Source: JBCDJI01 sp964351865 (GTDB taxonomy: Bacteria > Verrucomicrobiota > Verrucomicrobiia > Methylacidiphilales > JBCBYL01). From it: 64,000 bases of DNA. The position numbers and the translations under genes are program-made. The notes beneath the pieces are model-generated. The model did no database searches, had not been told where the DNA came from, and saw nothing but the letters and a program-made list of their open reading frames with translations. This document shows, piece by piece, positions 1 through 5,905 of the stretch. The stretch is taken from contig CAYGPJ010000004.1 of NCBI GenBank assembly GCA_964351865.1, positions 1-64,000 of the forward strand, in the 5' to 3' direction. Positions within the stretch are counted from its first letter, which is position 1, and each line of letters starts with the position of its first letter.

Positions 1-57
1 GTATCAACTCCGTTACGCGCTCCGCGCTTCACTGCGTGATACACTTTGACGTTCTCT
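1..57 (+). other. attC site, left-truncated by window edge
   Basis: An imperfect palindrome (gtatca at 1-6, tgatac at 37-42) is followed by a GTT-type core, gttctct, at 51-57, nine bases before the first cassette start codon. The left AAC core would lie before base 1. The layout matches the complete attC sites at 1232 and 4595. Confidence 0.6.
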
Positions 58-65
58 GAAATATA

Positions 66-486
66 ATGAACAACAACCTCCCAGTAAGCGGCTATCAAAA
101 GACCGAAAGACTCGTCTACTTTGCTCGCATGTGCAGCAAGGCGCGACTGATGCAACGTGGTGTGCTACCAAAAGAATACCATGAATTCATCGGTGTAGGA
201 TTTGATGGACGCTGCTGTCGCTTCTTAGGCGTTGATTACGAAGAAATAGAAAAGAGAATAAAAGAAAATAGAACTGACGGAGAAATCCTCGAATGGTGCT
301 ATGAAAATGGGCGAAAGCCAAACGACGAAGAGTCATTCATCTGGAACTTATTCATGGAGAAACGAGGTTGGAGGGACGACGACAGCGAGTTGGTCCAAAG
401 CGAAAAAGAAAGCATAGGCCTTGGAGATCGAGATGAGATCCAGACACTATTTGATTTTTATGATTTTGACGAAGGAAGAAAAAGCT

Positions 487-488
<2 letters not shown>
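66..488 (+). CDS. DUF5069 domain protein (integron cassette)
   Basis: This 140-residue protein resembles the DUF5069 family, small proteins common in Verrucomicrobia and Planctomycetes whose function is unknown. Family-like features are the N-terminal Lys/Arg-rich helix (ARMCSKARL at about residues 20-28), the central FIGVGFDGRCCRFLGVDYEE stretch and DGEILEWCYENG near residue 75. The C-terminus is acidic with no recognised motif. No signal peptide or membrane segment is visible, so it is probably cytosolic. The start lies 9 bp after an attC core and the stop (486-488) overlaps the next attC, as expected of a gene cassette. Expression probably depends on the integron promoter or an internal one; I see no clear Shine-Dalgarno sequence. 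Confidence 0.7.
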
Positions 489-557
<69 letters not shown>

Positions 558-564
558 GAAAGAA

Positions 565-933
565 ATGAATCAACCCAACGAATACTTTGCAGTCATCTTT
601 ACTTCCATGCATACGGGAATAGAGAAAGAAGCCTATTCTTCAATGGCCGATCGAATGGTCGAATTGGCTTCAGCGCAAGAGGGCTTCCAAGGAATGGAAA
701 GCGCTAGGGACGATAGCGGCATGGGCATAACTGTTTCCTATTGGGACAATGAAGAATGCATACGAAATTGGAAACAGAACGCTGAACACCTCGAAGCACA
801 GAAACTAGGTAAAGAAAAATGGTATCAGAATTTTAGCCTCAGAATAGCAAAAGTTATTCGAGAGTATCACTTTAGCCCGAATGCAGATCAAGGCGGAGTG
901 ATCAACTCCGAGTCGCTGCGCTCCTCTACGTGA
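565..933 (+). CDS. ABM-type monooxygenase (integron cassette)
   Basis: A 122-residue protein with the single ferredoxin-like ABM fold expected of antibiotic-biosynthesis-monooxygenase or HmoA-like proteins. Visible signs are an N-terminal strand (YFAVIFTSMH), the paired helix region with a GFQGMES turn, VSYWDNEECIRNWKQNAEH at about residues 56-74, and a final strand before residue 107. Substrate cannot be told from sequence; family members degrade heme or oxidise small aromatics, and many are unassigned. I chose ATG 565, just after the attC core, over an in-frame ATG at 421 that would lie inside the previous cassette. The last 15 or so codons run into the next attC, so the tail probably has no structural role. 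Confidence 0.72.
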   Translation: MNQPNEYFAVIFTSMHTGIEKEAYSSMADRMVELASAQEGFQGMESARDDSGMGITVSYWDNEECIRNWKQNAEHLEAQKLGKEKWYQNFSLRIAKVIREYHFSPNADQGGVINSESLRSST

Positions 934-951
934 TCATCCTCGACGTTCGAT
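884..951 (+). other. attC site
   Basis: Arms gtgatca (899-905) and tgatca (931-936) lie around a short variable loop, with a right core gttcgat at 945-951. The left core is degenerate (near 876-891) and its exact position is uncertain. The site includes the 3' end of the monooxygenase gene. Confidence 0.55.
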
Positions 952-958
952 ATAACTA

Positions 959-1228
959 ATGTCTTATCGCAACAATAACTCTACTAGTGCAGGCAAAAGG
1001 ACCTGGGTGTGCATACCCTGTCAAAAGTCTTTTCGTAAGGCGCATACGATTAGACATTTTGAGTGCCCACAGTGTCGTAATGAAGCTTTTCCAATCCCCT
1101 ACGAAGTAGCGATTCCGAGTCCTAAAAATACAAAAAAATGGCGGGAATTATCCAAACTTTACTGTGAATCCACTTCTAGTAAGCAGTATTATAAAGAGAT
1201 TTTGAATGATACATTTCCAAAAAAATAA
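959..1228 (+). CDS. Zinc-ribbon-like orphan protein (integron cassette)
   Basis: The 89-residue product carries two CxxC knuckles, CIPC at residues 18-21 and CPQC at 36-39, spaced as in a zinc ribbon. The N-terminus is polar and low in complexity (Asn/Ser), and the C-terminus (NTKKWRELSKLYCES) is probably helical. Such small ribbon proteins may bind nucleic acid or protein, but nothing here identifies a target. No signal peptide or membrane segment is seen. The gene is a complete cassette between attC sites at 884-951 and 1232-1297. I do not recognise the family beyond the metal-binding motif. Confidence 0.6.
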   Translation: MSYRNNNSTSAGKRTWVCIPCQKSFRKAHTIRHFECPQCRNEAFPIPYEVAIPSPKNTKKWRELSKLYCESTSSKQYYKEILNDTFPKK

Positions 1229-1231
1229 ATC

Positions 1232-1297
1232 ATCGAACAAGCGCGTCGTGCCAACTCTCTCGCTGCGCTCGTTCTTGGCACACGCTTAACGTTCGCT
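1232..1297 (+). other. attC site, well conserved
   Basis: Cores atcgaac (1232-1238) and gttcgct (1291-1297) are near-perfect complements. Inner arms (gtcgtgccaa and ttggcacacg) flank a roughly 16-nt loop. The offset between left and right arms leaves extrahelical bases, the hallmark integrases use to pick the bottom strand. Confidence 0.8.
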
Positions 1298-1307
1298 AAG
1301 AAAAAAC

Positions 1308-2234
1308 ATGCGCTTCCTCACCTTCATAGCCGTCCTTTTCCTGGCAGCCACATCATACGCCAAGGAGGAGGATCAAAAGCATCTCGGCGTTTTTTCAAAC
1401 GAAGCTGAGGGTTTCAAGATTGTTACTGTGATGATCCACGAAAGTGGCATGGCATATTTTCACGTAGCTGTGACGGGACTAATCGGTGAGTGGAAGCTCG
1501 ACGAGGCGAAATCGACGCTTTCGATAAGTATCTACGACCCTTCGGCGAGGAAGGAACAGAGCCTAAACCTTAGATTCGACCAAGGGTCGCGCAGTTACGA
1601 AATCATCAAGCCTGGAAAGCAGGTAGGAGAACCTCCATACGAACTGTATTTCGTTTCCGCTGATATTCCCGAGAAGATGGTTACGGCGTTCGAAGCCTAT
1701 CCAGAGCAGATTAAGAAGATGAAGGCGCAAGCTGCAGCCGAAGAGGAGTTTAAGAGACGTCGTGAAGAGCAACTCGAGCGTGAACGCCCCGAATATGAGC
1801 GCGTAGTCGCTCAGATAAAAGCCGAGCCTCGAACCGTTCTCGCGAAGGAGTTTCACAGCAAAGCTCTCACTCCATTGGGGCAGTATCCGACTAAGATAAG
1901 AGCTTTTCGAGACACTCTTATCGATCATGATGTGACGTATCCTGAGAAGGTTCTGATCGAGCTTCTCGAGGAGGTGCCCGATGATCACCTCTCACTGCGA
2001 GTGTTACTGGTTAAGCGTCCAGAATTGACCGGTGAGACGCTTACTCGTTTCTATCCTCAGGCGATCGAGTGGGGTAAGTTGAATTATACGATTCTCGCCA
2101 ATATTGCGGAACACCCCAATACCCCAATTGAGATTGTGCGTGACCTCGCTGGTCGCAAGGATCTAGCTGTCGGAGCCACCAATCCGGCAAAGTTTCGACT
2201 GGAGAAGCTAGAACGTGCTAACAATAAACAATAA
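1308..2234 (+). CDS. Exported protein with LRV-like C-terminal repeats (integron cassette)
   Basis: The 308-residue product begins with a clear Sec signal peptide (MRFLTFIAVLFLAATSYA, cleavage after about residue 18), so it acts in the periplasm or outside. Residues 20-125 look like a beta-rich domain. Residues 127-170 form a charged, Glu/Arg-rich helical linker. The C-terminal part (about 200-300) contains short helical units such as ILANIAEHPNTPIEIVRDLA, reminiscent of variant leucine-rich (LRV) or HEAT-like repeats. No catalytic motif was found. At 927 bp it is the longest cassette gene here. The stop codon lies 5 bp before the group II intron boundary, and the intron splits this cassette's attC. 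Confidence 0.65.
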   Translation: MRFLTFIAVLFLAATSYAKEEDQKHLGVFSNEAEGFKIVTVMIHESGMAYFHVAVTGLIGEWKLDEAKSTLSISIYDPSARKEQSLNLRFDQGSRSYEIIKPGKQVGEPPYELYFVSADIPEKMVTAFEAYPEQIKKMKAQAAAEEEFKRRREEQLERERPEYERVVAQIKAEPRTVLAKEFHSKALTPLGQYPTKIRAFRDTLIDHDVTYPEKVLIELLEEVPDDHLSLRVLLVKRPELTGETLTRFYPQAIEWGKLNYTILANIAEHPNTPIEIVRDLAGRKDLAVGATNPAKFRLEKLERANNKQ

Positions 2235-2240
2235 AGCAAA

Positions 2241-2312
2241 TCGGGTAAAGGGGAGTGATTAACTCCCCCTCCCCACACCACCGGCCATACGGGTCCGTAG
2301 CACGGCGATTCC
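2241..2312 (-). ncRNA. Group II intron domains V and VI
   Basis: On the minus strand, positions 2312-2279 fold as a roughly 34-nt domain V helix with an apparent CGC catalytic triad near its base (2305-2307), a form seen in class C introns. Positions 2278-2241 follow as a G-rich/C-rich domain VI hairpin ending ACCCGAT. The exact branch-point adenosine was not determined. Confidence 0.65.
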
Positions 2313-2322
2313 TGAGCATAGT

Positions 2323-3651
2323 CTAACTAAAAGCAGGCTTGGCCTGATTTCCGTATTTATAGGAGCACCAGAGCTGACATAAGGGGGGAGCCCCCTGTGA
2401 GTCTAACCACTGGTTGGTAAGGGCTTGTTGCACAATACTGTTGGAACTCATGCGCCAATAGCCTTTGCGGGAACGACTGGCTAACTTAACCCGATCAGGG
2501 GTAATACCGAGCTTGATGAGCATAGCTCTTCGTTTTCCCGGTCGTTTCCAGTCTTTCCAATAACAGAGGCGAATGCGACGACGAATCCACCCATCCCAAG
2601 CCCGGAGTTCGCCGTAACGTAATCCGATCTTGAAATAGTGGAACCAGCCGACGCTGTATTGACGTAGCTCTTTGAGGCGTTGCCCCATTGAGATCCCTCG
2701 ACTGCGTGAGAGGATTTCGCGGACACGGAACTTGAACCGTCTAGCCGACTTTTCCGAGCGGATAATCTTACCGCTTTCAATCCGGAATCCGAGGAACTCA
2801 CACTCTTTGAGCGGGGCGACTCGGGTCTTATCCGGGTTGATGAGCAGCTTGAGTTTTCCTTCAATGAACTCACGAACGGTTTCGAGCGTTCTTTCGGCTT
2901 CTTCCCGACTCTTTGCCAGAATCAGGAAGTCGTCGGCGTAACGCACGAAGGGCAGTCCGAGGGCTTCGATCCTGCGATCCAGCGGATCGAGCATGATGTT
3001 CGCCAGTAGCGGAGAGAGTGGGCCGCCTTGCGGCACGCCTCGCTCACTCTTCTCTTTGCTCCCGTCTCGATGCACCACTCCTGCCCGCAGGTATTTTCCG
3101 ATCAGGCGCAGCACGGGTTTATCCCGCACTTTGCGTCCTAGCTGCGTCATCAGGATATCGTGGTTTACCGTATCGAAGTAGGATTGCAAATCGCAGTCCA
3201 CCGCCCACGTATAGCCCGCCTTGCTGTGATCGCGCAGTGTCTCGACCGCATCCTGTGCCCTTCTGCCGAATCGGAACCCGTAGCTGTGTTCGCTAAAGTC
3301 CGCATCGAAGATCGGCTCAAGGATTTGTGTGATGGCCTGCTGGATCACCCGGTCGAGCACCGTCGGTATTCCTAACGGGCGTTGCCGTCCGTCGGGTTTG
3401 GGTATCCATGTCCGCAATACCGGCGCAGGACGGTATGTCCCTTGCCGTAGTTTATCCCGTATCCAGTCCAGATGGCCGCGTGCAAATTTCGGGAACTGCC
3501 CCACCGTCATGTTGTCCATGCCGGGGGCTCCCTTGTTCGCACGCACCCGCTTCCAGGCTCGATTCAGGTTCTCGTTTTCCAACACCTGCTCTAAGAGCAG
3601 GCTCTCCTGTGGTACTCCCTGCTTCCGGTTCGATGGCGCATCTTGACTCAC
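2323..3651 (-). CDS. ltrA: Group II intron reverse transcriptase/maturase
   Basis: This 442-residue protein splices and mobilises the intron that encodes it. Reverse transcriptase blocks are all visible: the N-terminal GAPGMD motif near residue 44, IPKPDGRQRPLGIP near 83, HSYGFRFGRRAQDA near 122, the catalytic VDCDLQSYFD near 151, GVPQGGPLSPLLAN near 205 and YADD near 238. A maturase (X/GIIM) domain follows at about 300-400 (GWFHYFKIG). No HNH endonuclease domain is present, which is typical of class C. I prefer the GTG start at 3651, which has GGAG six bases upstream; a TTG two codons earlier (3657) is possible but abuts that site. No frameshift or premature stop is seen, so the protein may be active. 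Confidence 0.92.
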   Translation of the reverse strand: MSQDAPSNRKQGVPQESLLLEQVLENENLNRAWKRVRANKGAPGMDNMTVGQFPKFARGHLDWIRDKLRQGTYRPAPVLRTWIPKPDGRQRPLGIPTVLDRVIQQAITQILEPIFDADFSEHSYGFRFGRRAQDAVETLRDHSKAGYTWAVDCDLQSYFDTVNHDILMTQLGRKVRDKPVLRLIGKYLRAGVVHRDGSKEKSERGVPQGGPLSPLLANIMLDPLDRRIEALGLPFVRYADDFLILAKSREEAERTLETVREFIEGKLKLLINPDKTRVAPLKECEFLGFRIESGKIIRSEKSARRFKFRVREILSRSRGISMGQRLKELRQYSVGWFHYFKIGLRYGELRAWDGWIRRRIRLCYWKDWKRPGKRRAMLIKLGITPDRVKLASRSRKGYWRMSSNSIVQQALTNQWLDSQGAPPLCQLWCSYKYGNQAKPAFS

Positions 3652-4222
3652 AGCCAACTCCGGTGGTTTCCACTACTCAGGTTCAGCCCTTCAGATGGTG
3701 CCCGTTCCTCCCGATACCTTCGTCCCACTCCACCGGTATGGCCGACTACTCCGGGTTCTTTGCTCCATCCTACTATGGCCTCTGCTGACTCCTCGCTGCT
3801 CCCTATCCCCCTCTCGGGGTATAGTGCTAGGGCTTCCGCCCTCGCACACAGCGAGGCCTCCCCGGGTAAGTGCATGAACCTCCCTTGCACAACCTGATGC
3901 TTTACCTCCGGGATTGAACCGTAGACTTCGCTGTGTTGTGCCAGCTTATCTACCCCGTCGGCCTTGTAGCATCTTTCTGTCCGTAGGCTCACAAGTTTAA
4001 CATAGGCTTCCTTCCCACCGAGCCTCACGACTCCGCAGCCCGCTCGCGATTTTATCGGAGTTGCCTTCGTCTTGTATTTTATTACCATTCATTAATGATA
4101 CTTTCGGTTCCCATACAGGGGACTTTAACCCCATTAGCTCATGCACATGCCAGGCACACACAACACCGTAGAGACAACCGCCGTAAACGGCGGCGTCTCA
4201 CGATGAACGTTCGGTTTAAAAT

Positions 4223-4591
4223 ATGAAAACCATCTACGCAATACTTTGCTTACTTTCTATATCGACTGCTTGTTTTGGAGAAGATAGTCGCCCTTCGGGC
4301 GTTTCGGCTGAAAACTGGGTAGCCATCACAGATAATTTTGGTGTATACGTTTTTGATGTTCGCCGCCATCCACAGGATTCAGTCAGGCTACATCTTGAGG
4401 CACTAAAAAAGATGTTAGAAGGTTCAAAAGATAAACAGGCCGTTCAAAAACAAATTGAGAAACTCGAAAAAGATATCAAAGAATTACCCAAGTTAGCAGA
4501 CGCCTATTTTTGCGTTAAGAAAGACGGAACCTGGCTTATTTTAGATATTAAAGATTCAGATTTACCTTCTATATTTAGATTTGTTGAATGA
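4223..4591 (+). CDS. Exported orphan protein (integron cassette)
   Basis: The 122-residue product starts with a signal peptide (MKTIYAILCLLSISTACFGED). Cys17 could be lipidated, but Ser at -3 is a poor lipobox, so simple Sec export is equally likely. The mature part has a charged, probably coiled segment at about residues 60-92 (KDKQAVQKQIEKLEKDIKEL) and ends in a short alternating hydrophobic stretch. No known domain was recognised. The start lies 7 bp after the attC core at 4209-4215, and the next attC begins 3 bp after the stop, so the cassette is very compact. Confidence 0.6.
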   Translation: MKTIYAILCLLSISTACFGEDSRPSGVSAENWVAITDNFGVYVFDVRRHPQDSVRLHLEALKKMLEGSKDKQAVQKQIEKLEKDIKELPKLADAYFCVKKDGTWLILDIKDSDLPSIFRFVE

Positions 4592-4594
4592 AAC

Positions 4595-4660
4595 ACCGAA
4601 CAAACACTTTTAGACAACGACCGGACTGCGTCCGCTCGCGTCTAAAGTTGAACGTTCTGC
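4595..4660 (+). other. attC site, well conserved
   Basis: Cores accgaac (4595-4601) and gttctgc (4654-4660), with arms cttttagac (4607-4615) and gtctaaag (4640-4647) around a GC-rich loop. This is the clearest attC in the array. Confidence 0.8.
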
Positions 4661-4673
4661 AAAAAAATTAATT

Positions 4674-5030
4674 ATGGAAGACCTTGAGTTCAGACAGGCT
4701 TTTTTGATTAAACCGACTAAGAAGTTTCGAGCGTGGTTTGACCATTTGGGGGATATAGATCCCGATTTTCCAGATCCCGAGATCGACCCACAGAATCCGA
4801 CTACTTACTTGATAACACCTAGGGGATTAGACACTCCCGAAGAAGGACGGGAAGAATTGAGTATTTATTGGCAAGGCATCGCATATCATGAGTTCGGCTC
4901 ATGGTGGACTGATGAAGAAAATTGGCCAGATTTGACGACCATTGAAGATTTTGAGTGTTATTTTGACTGGACGTTTATTCCCGAGGTCGTTGATTTGGGA
5001 TACGAACTTGAAGATGATGAAGAGATATAA
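4674..5030 (+). CDS. Acidic orphan protein (integron cassette)
   Basis: A 118-residue, strongly acidic protein (many Asp/Glu, ending ELEDDEEI) rich in Trp, Tyr and Phe: FRAWFDHLGDIDPDFPDPEID near the start and FGSWWTDEENWPDL near residue 80. No signal peptide, membrane segment or known catalytic motif is visible. Acidic, aromatic-rich cassette proteins include DNA-mimic and immunity-type proteins, but nothing supports either role directly. The start lies 13 bp after an attC core. A short hairpin at about 5035-5062 after the stop may be a decayed attC. Confidence 0.55.
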   Translation: MEDLEFRQAFLIKPTKKFRAWFDHLGDIDPDFPDPEIDPQNPTTYLITPRGLDTPEEGREELSIYWQGIAYHEFGSWWTDEENWPDLTTIEDFECYFDWTFIPEVVDLGYELEDDEEI

Positions 5031-5084
5031 GCAGAACAAAGCCGTTCTGACTTGAGAACTGGCAGGTTATAGGCATGATACCCC

Positions 5085-5190
5085 ATGGATAGAATTTCTG
5101 AGCTCAAATCCCGTTCCCGTACCGGAACGGCTTCAATTAGTAGAAGACCTGTGGGACTCAATCGCATCCGATTAAGAATCCTTGCCAGAT
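5085..5190 (+). pseudogene. Decayed PF09720-type antitoxin gene
   Basis: From ATG 5085 the sequence reads MDRISELK. After a +1 shift near 5106 it continues PVPERLQLVEDLWDSIASD and then hits a stop at 5173-5175. The pattern (…ERLQLVEDLWDSIA…) is that of the short addiction-module antitoxin family seen intact in the next gene. A frameshift plus an in-frame stop make it a relic, and no toxin follows it directly. The homologous segment runs 5085 to about 5190. Confidence 0.6.
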
Positions 5191-5234
5191 AAGACCGTCT
5201 TGCATTTTTCGGTAATATTTTTAATTTAGACATT

Positions 5235-5438
5235 ATGAGTATTACCGAGATAAGGCAAATGTCTGTCCAAGACCGCCTGACGGCAATGGAGCAAATATGG
5301 GATTCCCTATGCCACGAGGAAAGTGAGCCAGAATCACCAGCTTGGCACGAGGAGGTTCTGCGAGAAAGAAAGAAGCTCATGGATTCCCCGGATGCAAAAT
5401 ACTTGACTATCGATCAGCTTCGCGAGCGCCATCACTAA
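5235..5438 (+). CDS. Addiction-module antitoxin (PF09720 type)
   Basis: This 67-residue protein matches the small antitoxin family of ParE/RelE-type modules. It has an N-terminal helix (ITEIRQMSVQDRLTAMEQIWDSL), then PAWHEEVLRERKKLMDSP near residues 35-52 and a final ITIDQLRERH-like segment that would wrap the toxin. It would neutralise the product of the following gene by direct binding; whether it binds DNA itself is unknown. Its stop codon overlaps the toxin start as TAATG, which indicates translational coupling. Toxin-antitoxin cassettes are common in large chromosomal arrays, where they are thought to stabilise the array. Confidence 0.8.
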   Translation: MSITEIRQMSVQDRLTAMEQIWDSLCHEESEPESPAWHEEVLRERKKLMDSPDAKYLTIDQLRERHH

Positions 5439-5743
5439 TGCGAATCAGGACGGTTGTTACCCTTGAACAGGCTGCTCAGGATTTGGATACGGGAAAGGCG
5501 TTCTATGACGCAAGAGAAGAAGGCGTCGGACTCTACTTTTTCGATAGTTTGCTTTCCGACATCGAATCGCTCAGGTTGCATTCCGGCATCCATAGAGAAA
5601 AATTTGGATTTTACAGACTACTGTCTAAGCGGTTTCCTTTTGCTGTGTATTATGATATTGACGGCGATATAGCGCGCGTCGCAGCTGTATTGGATATGCG
5701 AAGAGACCCTGCCTGGATCAGACAGGAACTGAGGAAAAGATAG
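5438..5743 (+). CDS. ParE/RelE-family toxin
   Basis: A 101-residue protein with the RelE/ParE superfamily layout: an N-terminal strand (MRIRTVVTLEQAAQDL), a long helical pair including AREEGVGLYFFDSLLSDIESLR, the FGFYRLLSKRFPFAVYYDIDGD beta-hairpin, and a closing AAVLDMRRDPAWIRQEL. The HREKFGFYR…YYDIDG pattern favours a ParE-like member, whose targets are typically DNA gyrase, over a ribosome-dependent RelE; this is inferred from family resemblance. I chose ATG 5438 because it overlaps the antitoxin stop by one base; longer frames would run through the antitoxin gene. An attC starts right after the stop. Confidence 0.8.
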   Translation: MRIRTVVTLEQAAQDLDTGKAFYDAREEGVGLYFFDSLLSDIESLRLHSGIHREKFGFYRLLSKRFPFAVYYDIDGDIARVAAVLDMRRDPAWIRQELRKR

Positions 5744-5804
5744 AGCTAACCAGCCCATTCAGCCAACCTCCCTAACTCTCGGTGGCTGATGGGCACCGTT
5801 GGCT
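5744..5804 (+). other. Terminal attC site with different core sequence
   Basis: Cores agctaac (5744-5750) and gttggct (5798-5804), with arms cagcccattcagccaacc (5751-5768) and ggtggctgatgggcacc (5781-5797), give the longest stem of the array. The cores differ from the …gaac/gttc… cores of the upstream sites, so this cassette may come from another array. It is the last attC seen. Confidence 0.75.
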
Positions 5805-5905
5805 CGGGTGTTCCCACCATGCCCCATGAGTCTGACCAACCCTCCTCGGTTCAGCCCTTCGTATGGTGTCCGTTCTGGTCTTACTTGCGACACAGCCTGC
5901 ACTGC
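5805..5905 (-). mobile_element. Group II intron fragment (relic)
   Basis: Positions 5850-5877 closely match positions 3676-3706 of the intact intron, the RNA just upstream of its reverse transcriptase gene (shared gttcagcccttc…atggtg.ccgtt). No intron ORF or domain V follows, so this looks like a truncated copy in the same orientation. The rest of the stretch to 5905 holds nothing else I can identify. Confidence 0.45.

Larger units (their letters stand above)
2240..4159 (-). mobile_element. Group IIC (attC-type) group II intron, apparently full length
   Basis: Read on the minus strand, the element begins GTGTGCC (from 4159), matching the GUGYG 5' consensus. It is followed by about 500 nt of structured RNA, the reverse transcriptase gene, and a 3' end with domain V and VI hairpins. 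Length is about 1.92 kb, normal for class C introns with an ORF. The 5' exon ends TTGT directly downstream of the attC stem-loop, and the 3' exon starts with T, matching the TTGT(T)/T target known for IIC-attC introns. Orientation is opposite to the cassettes, as expected for bottom-strand insertion. Boundaries are read by eye and may be off by one or two bases. Confidence 0.8.
2238..4215 (+). other. attC site interrupted by group II intron
   Basis: Joining the bases either side of the proposed intron (…gcaa up to 2239 and acaac… from 4160) rebuilds an attC. It has left core aaacaac, arms gtagagac (4168-4175) and gtctc (4195-4199) around a cggcgg stem, and right core gttcggt (4209-4215). The intron interrupts the left core, on the bottom-strand 3' side of the hairpin. 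Confidence 0.65.

Noticed and set aside
2672..3788. Several plus-strand reading frames of 60-126 codons opposite the reverse transcriptase
   Set aside because: They mirror the minus-strand coding frame, overlap each other and show no domain.
3648..4088. A 146-codon minus-strand reading frame upstream of the intron reverse transcriptase
   Set aside because: It lies in the structured RNA of the intron (domains I-IV). Such frames are a known artefact of group II introns, and no protein domain is visible.
5031..5075. Short hairpin after the acidic cassette gene, considered as a further attC
   Set aside because: It is only about 45 bp, and its right core (gttatag) pairs poorly with the left (agcagaac). 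It may be a remnant, but support is too weak to list.
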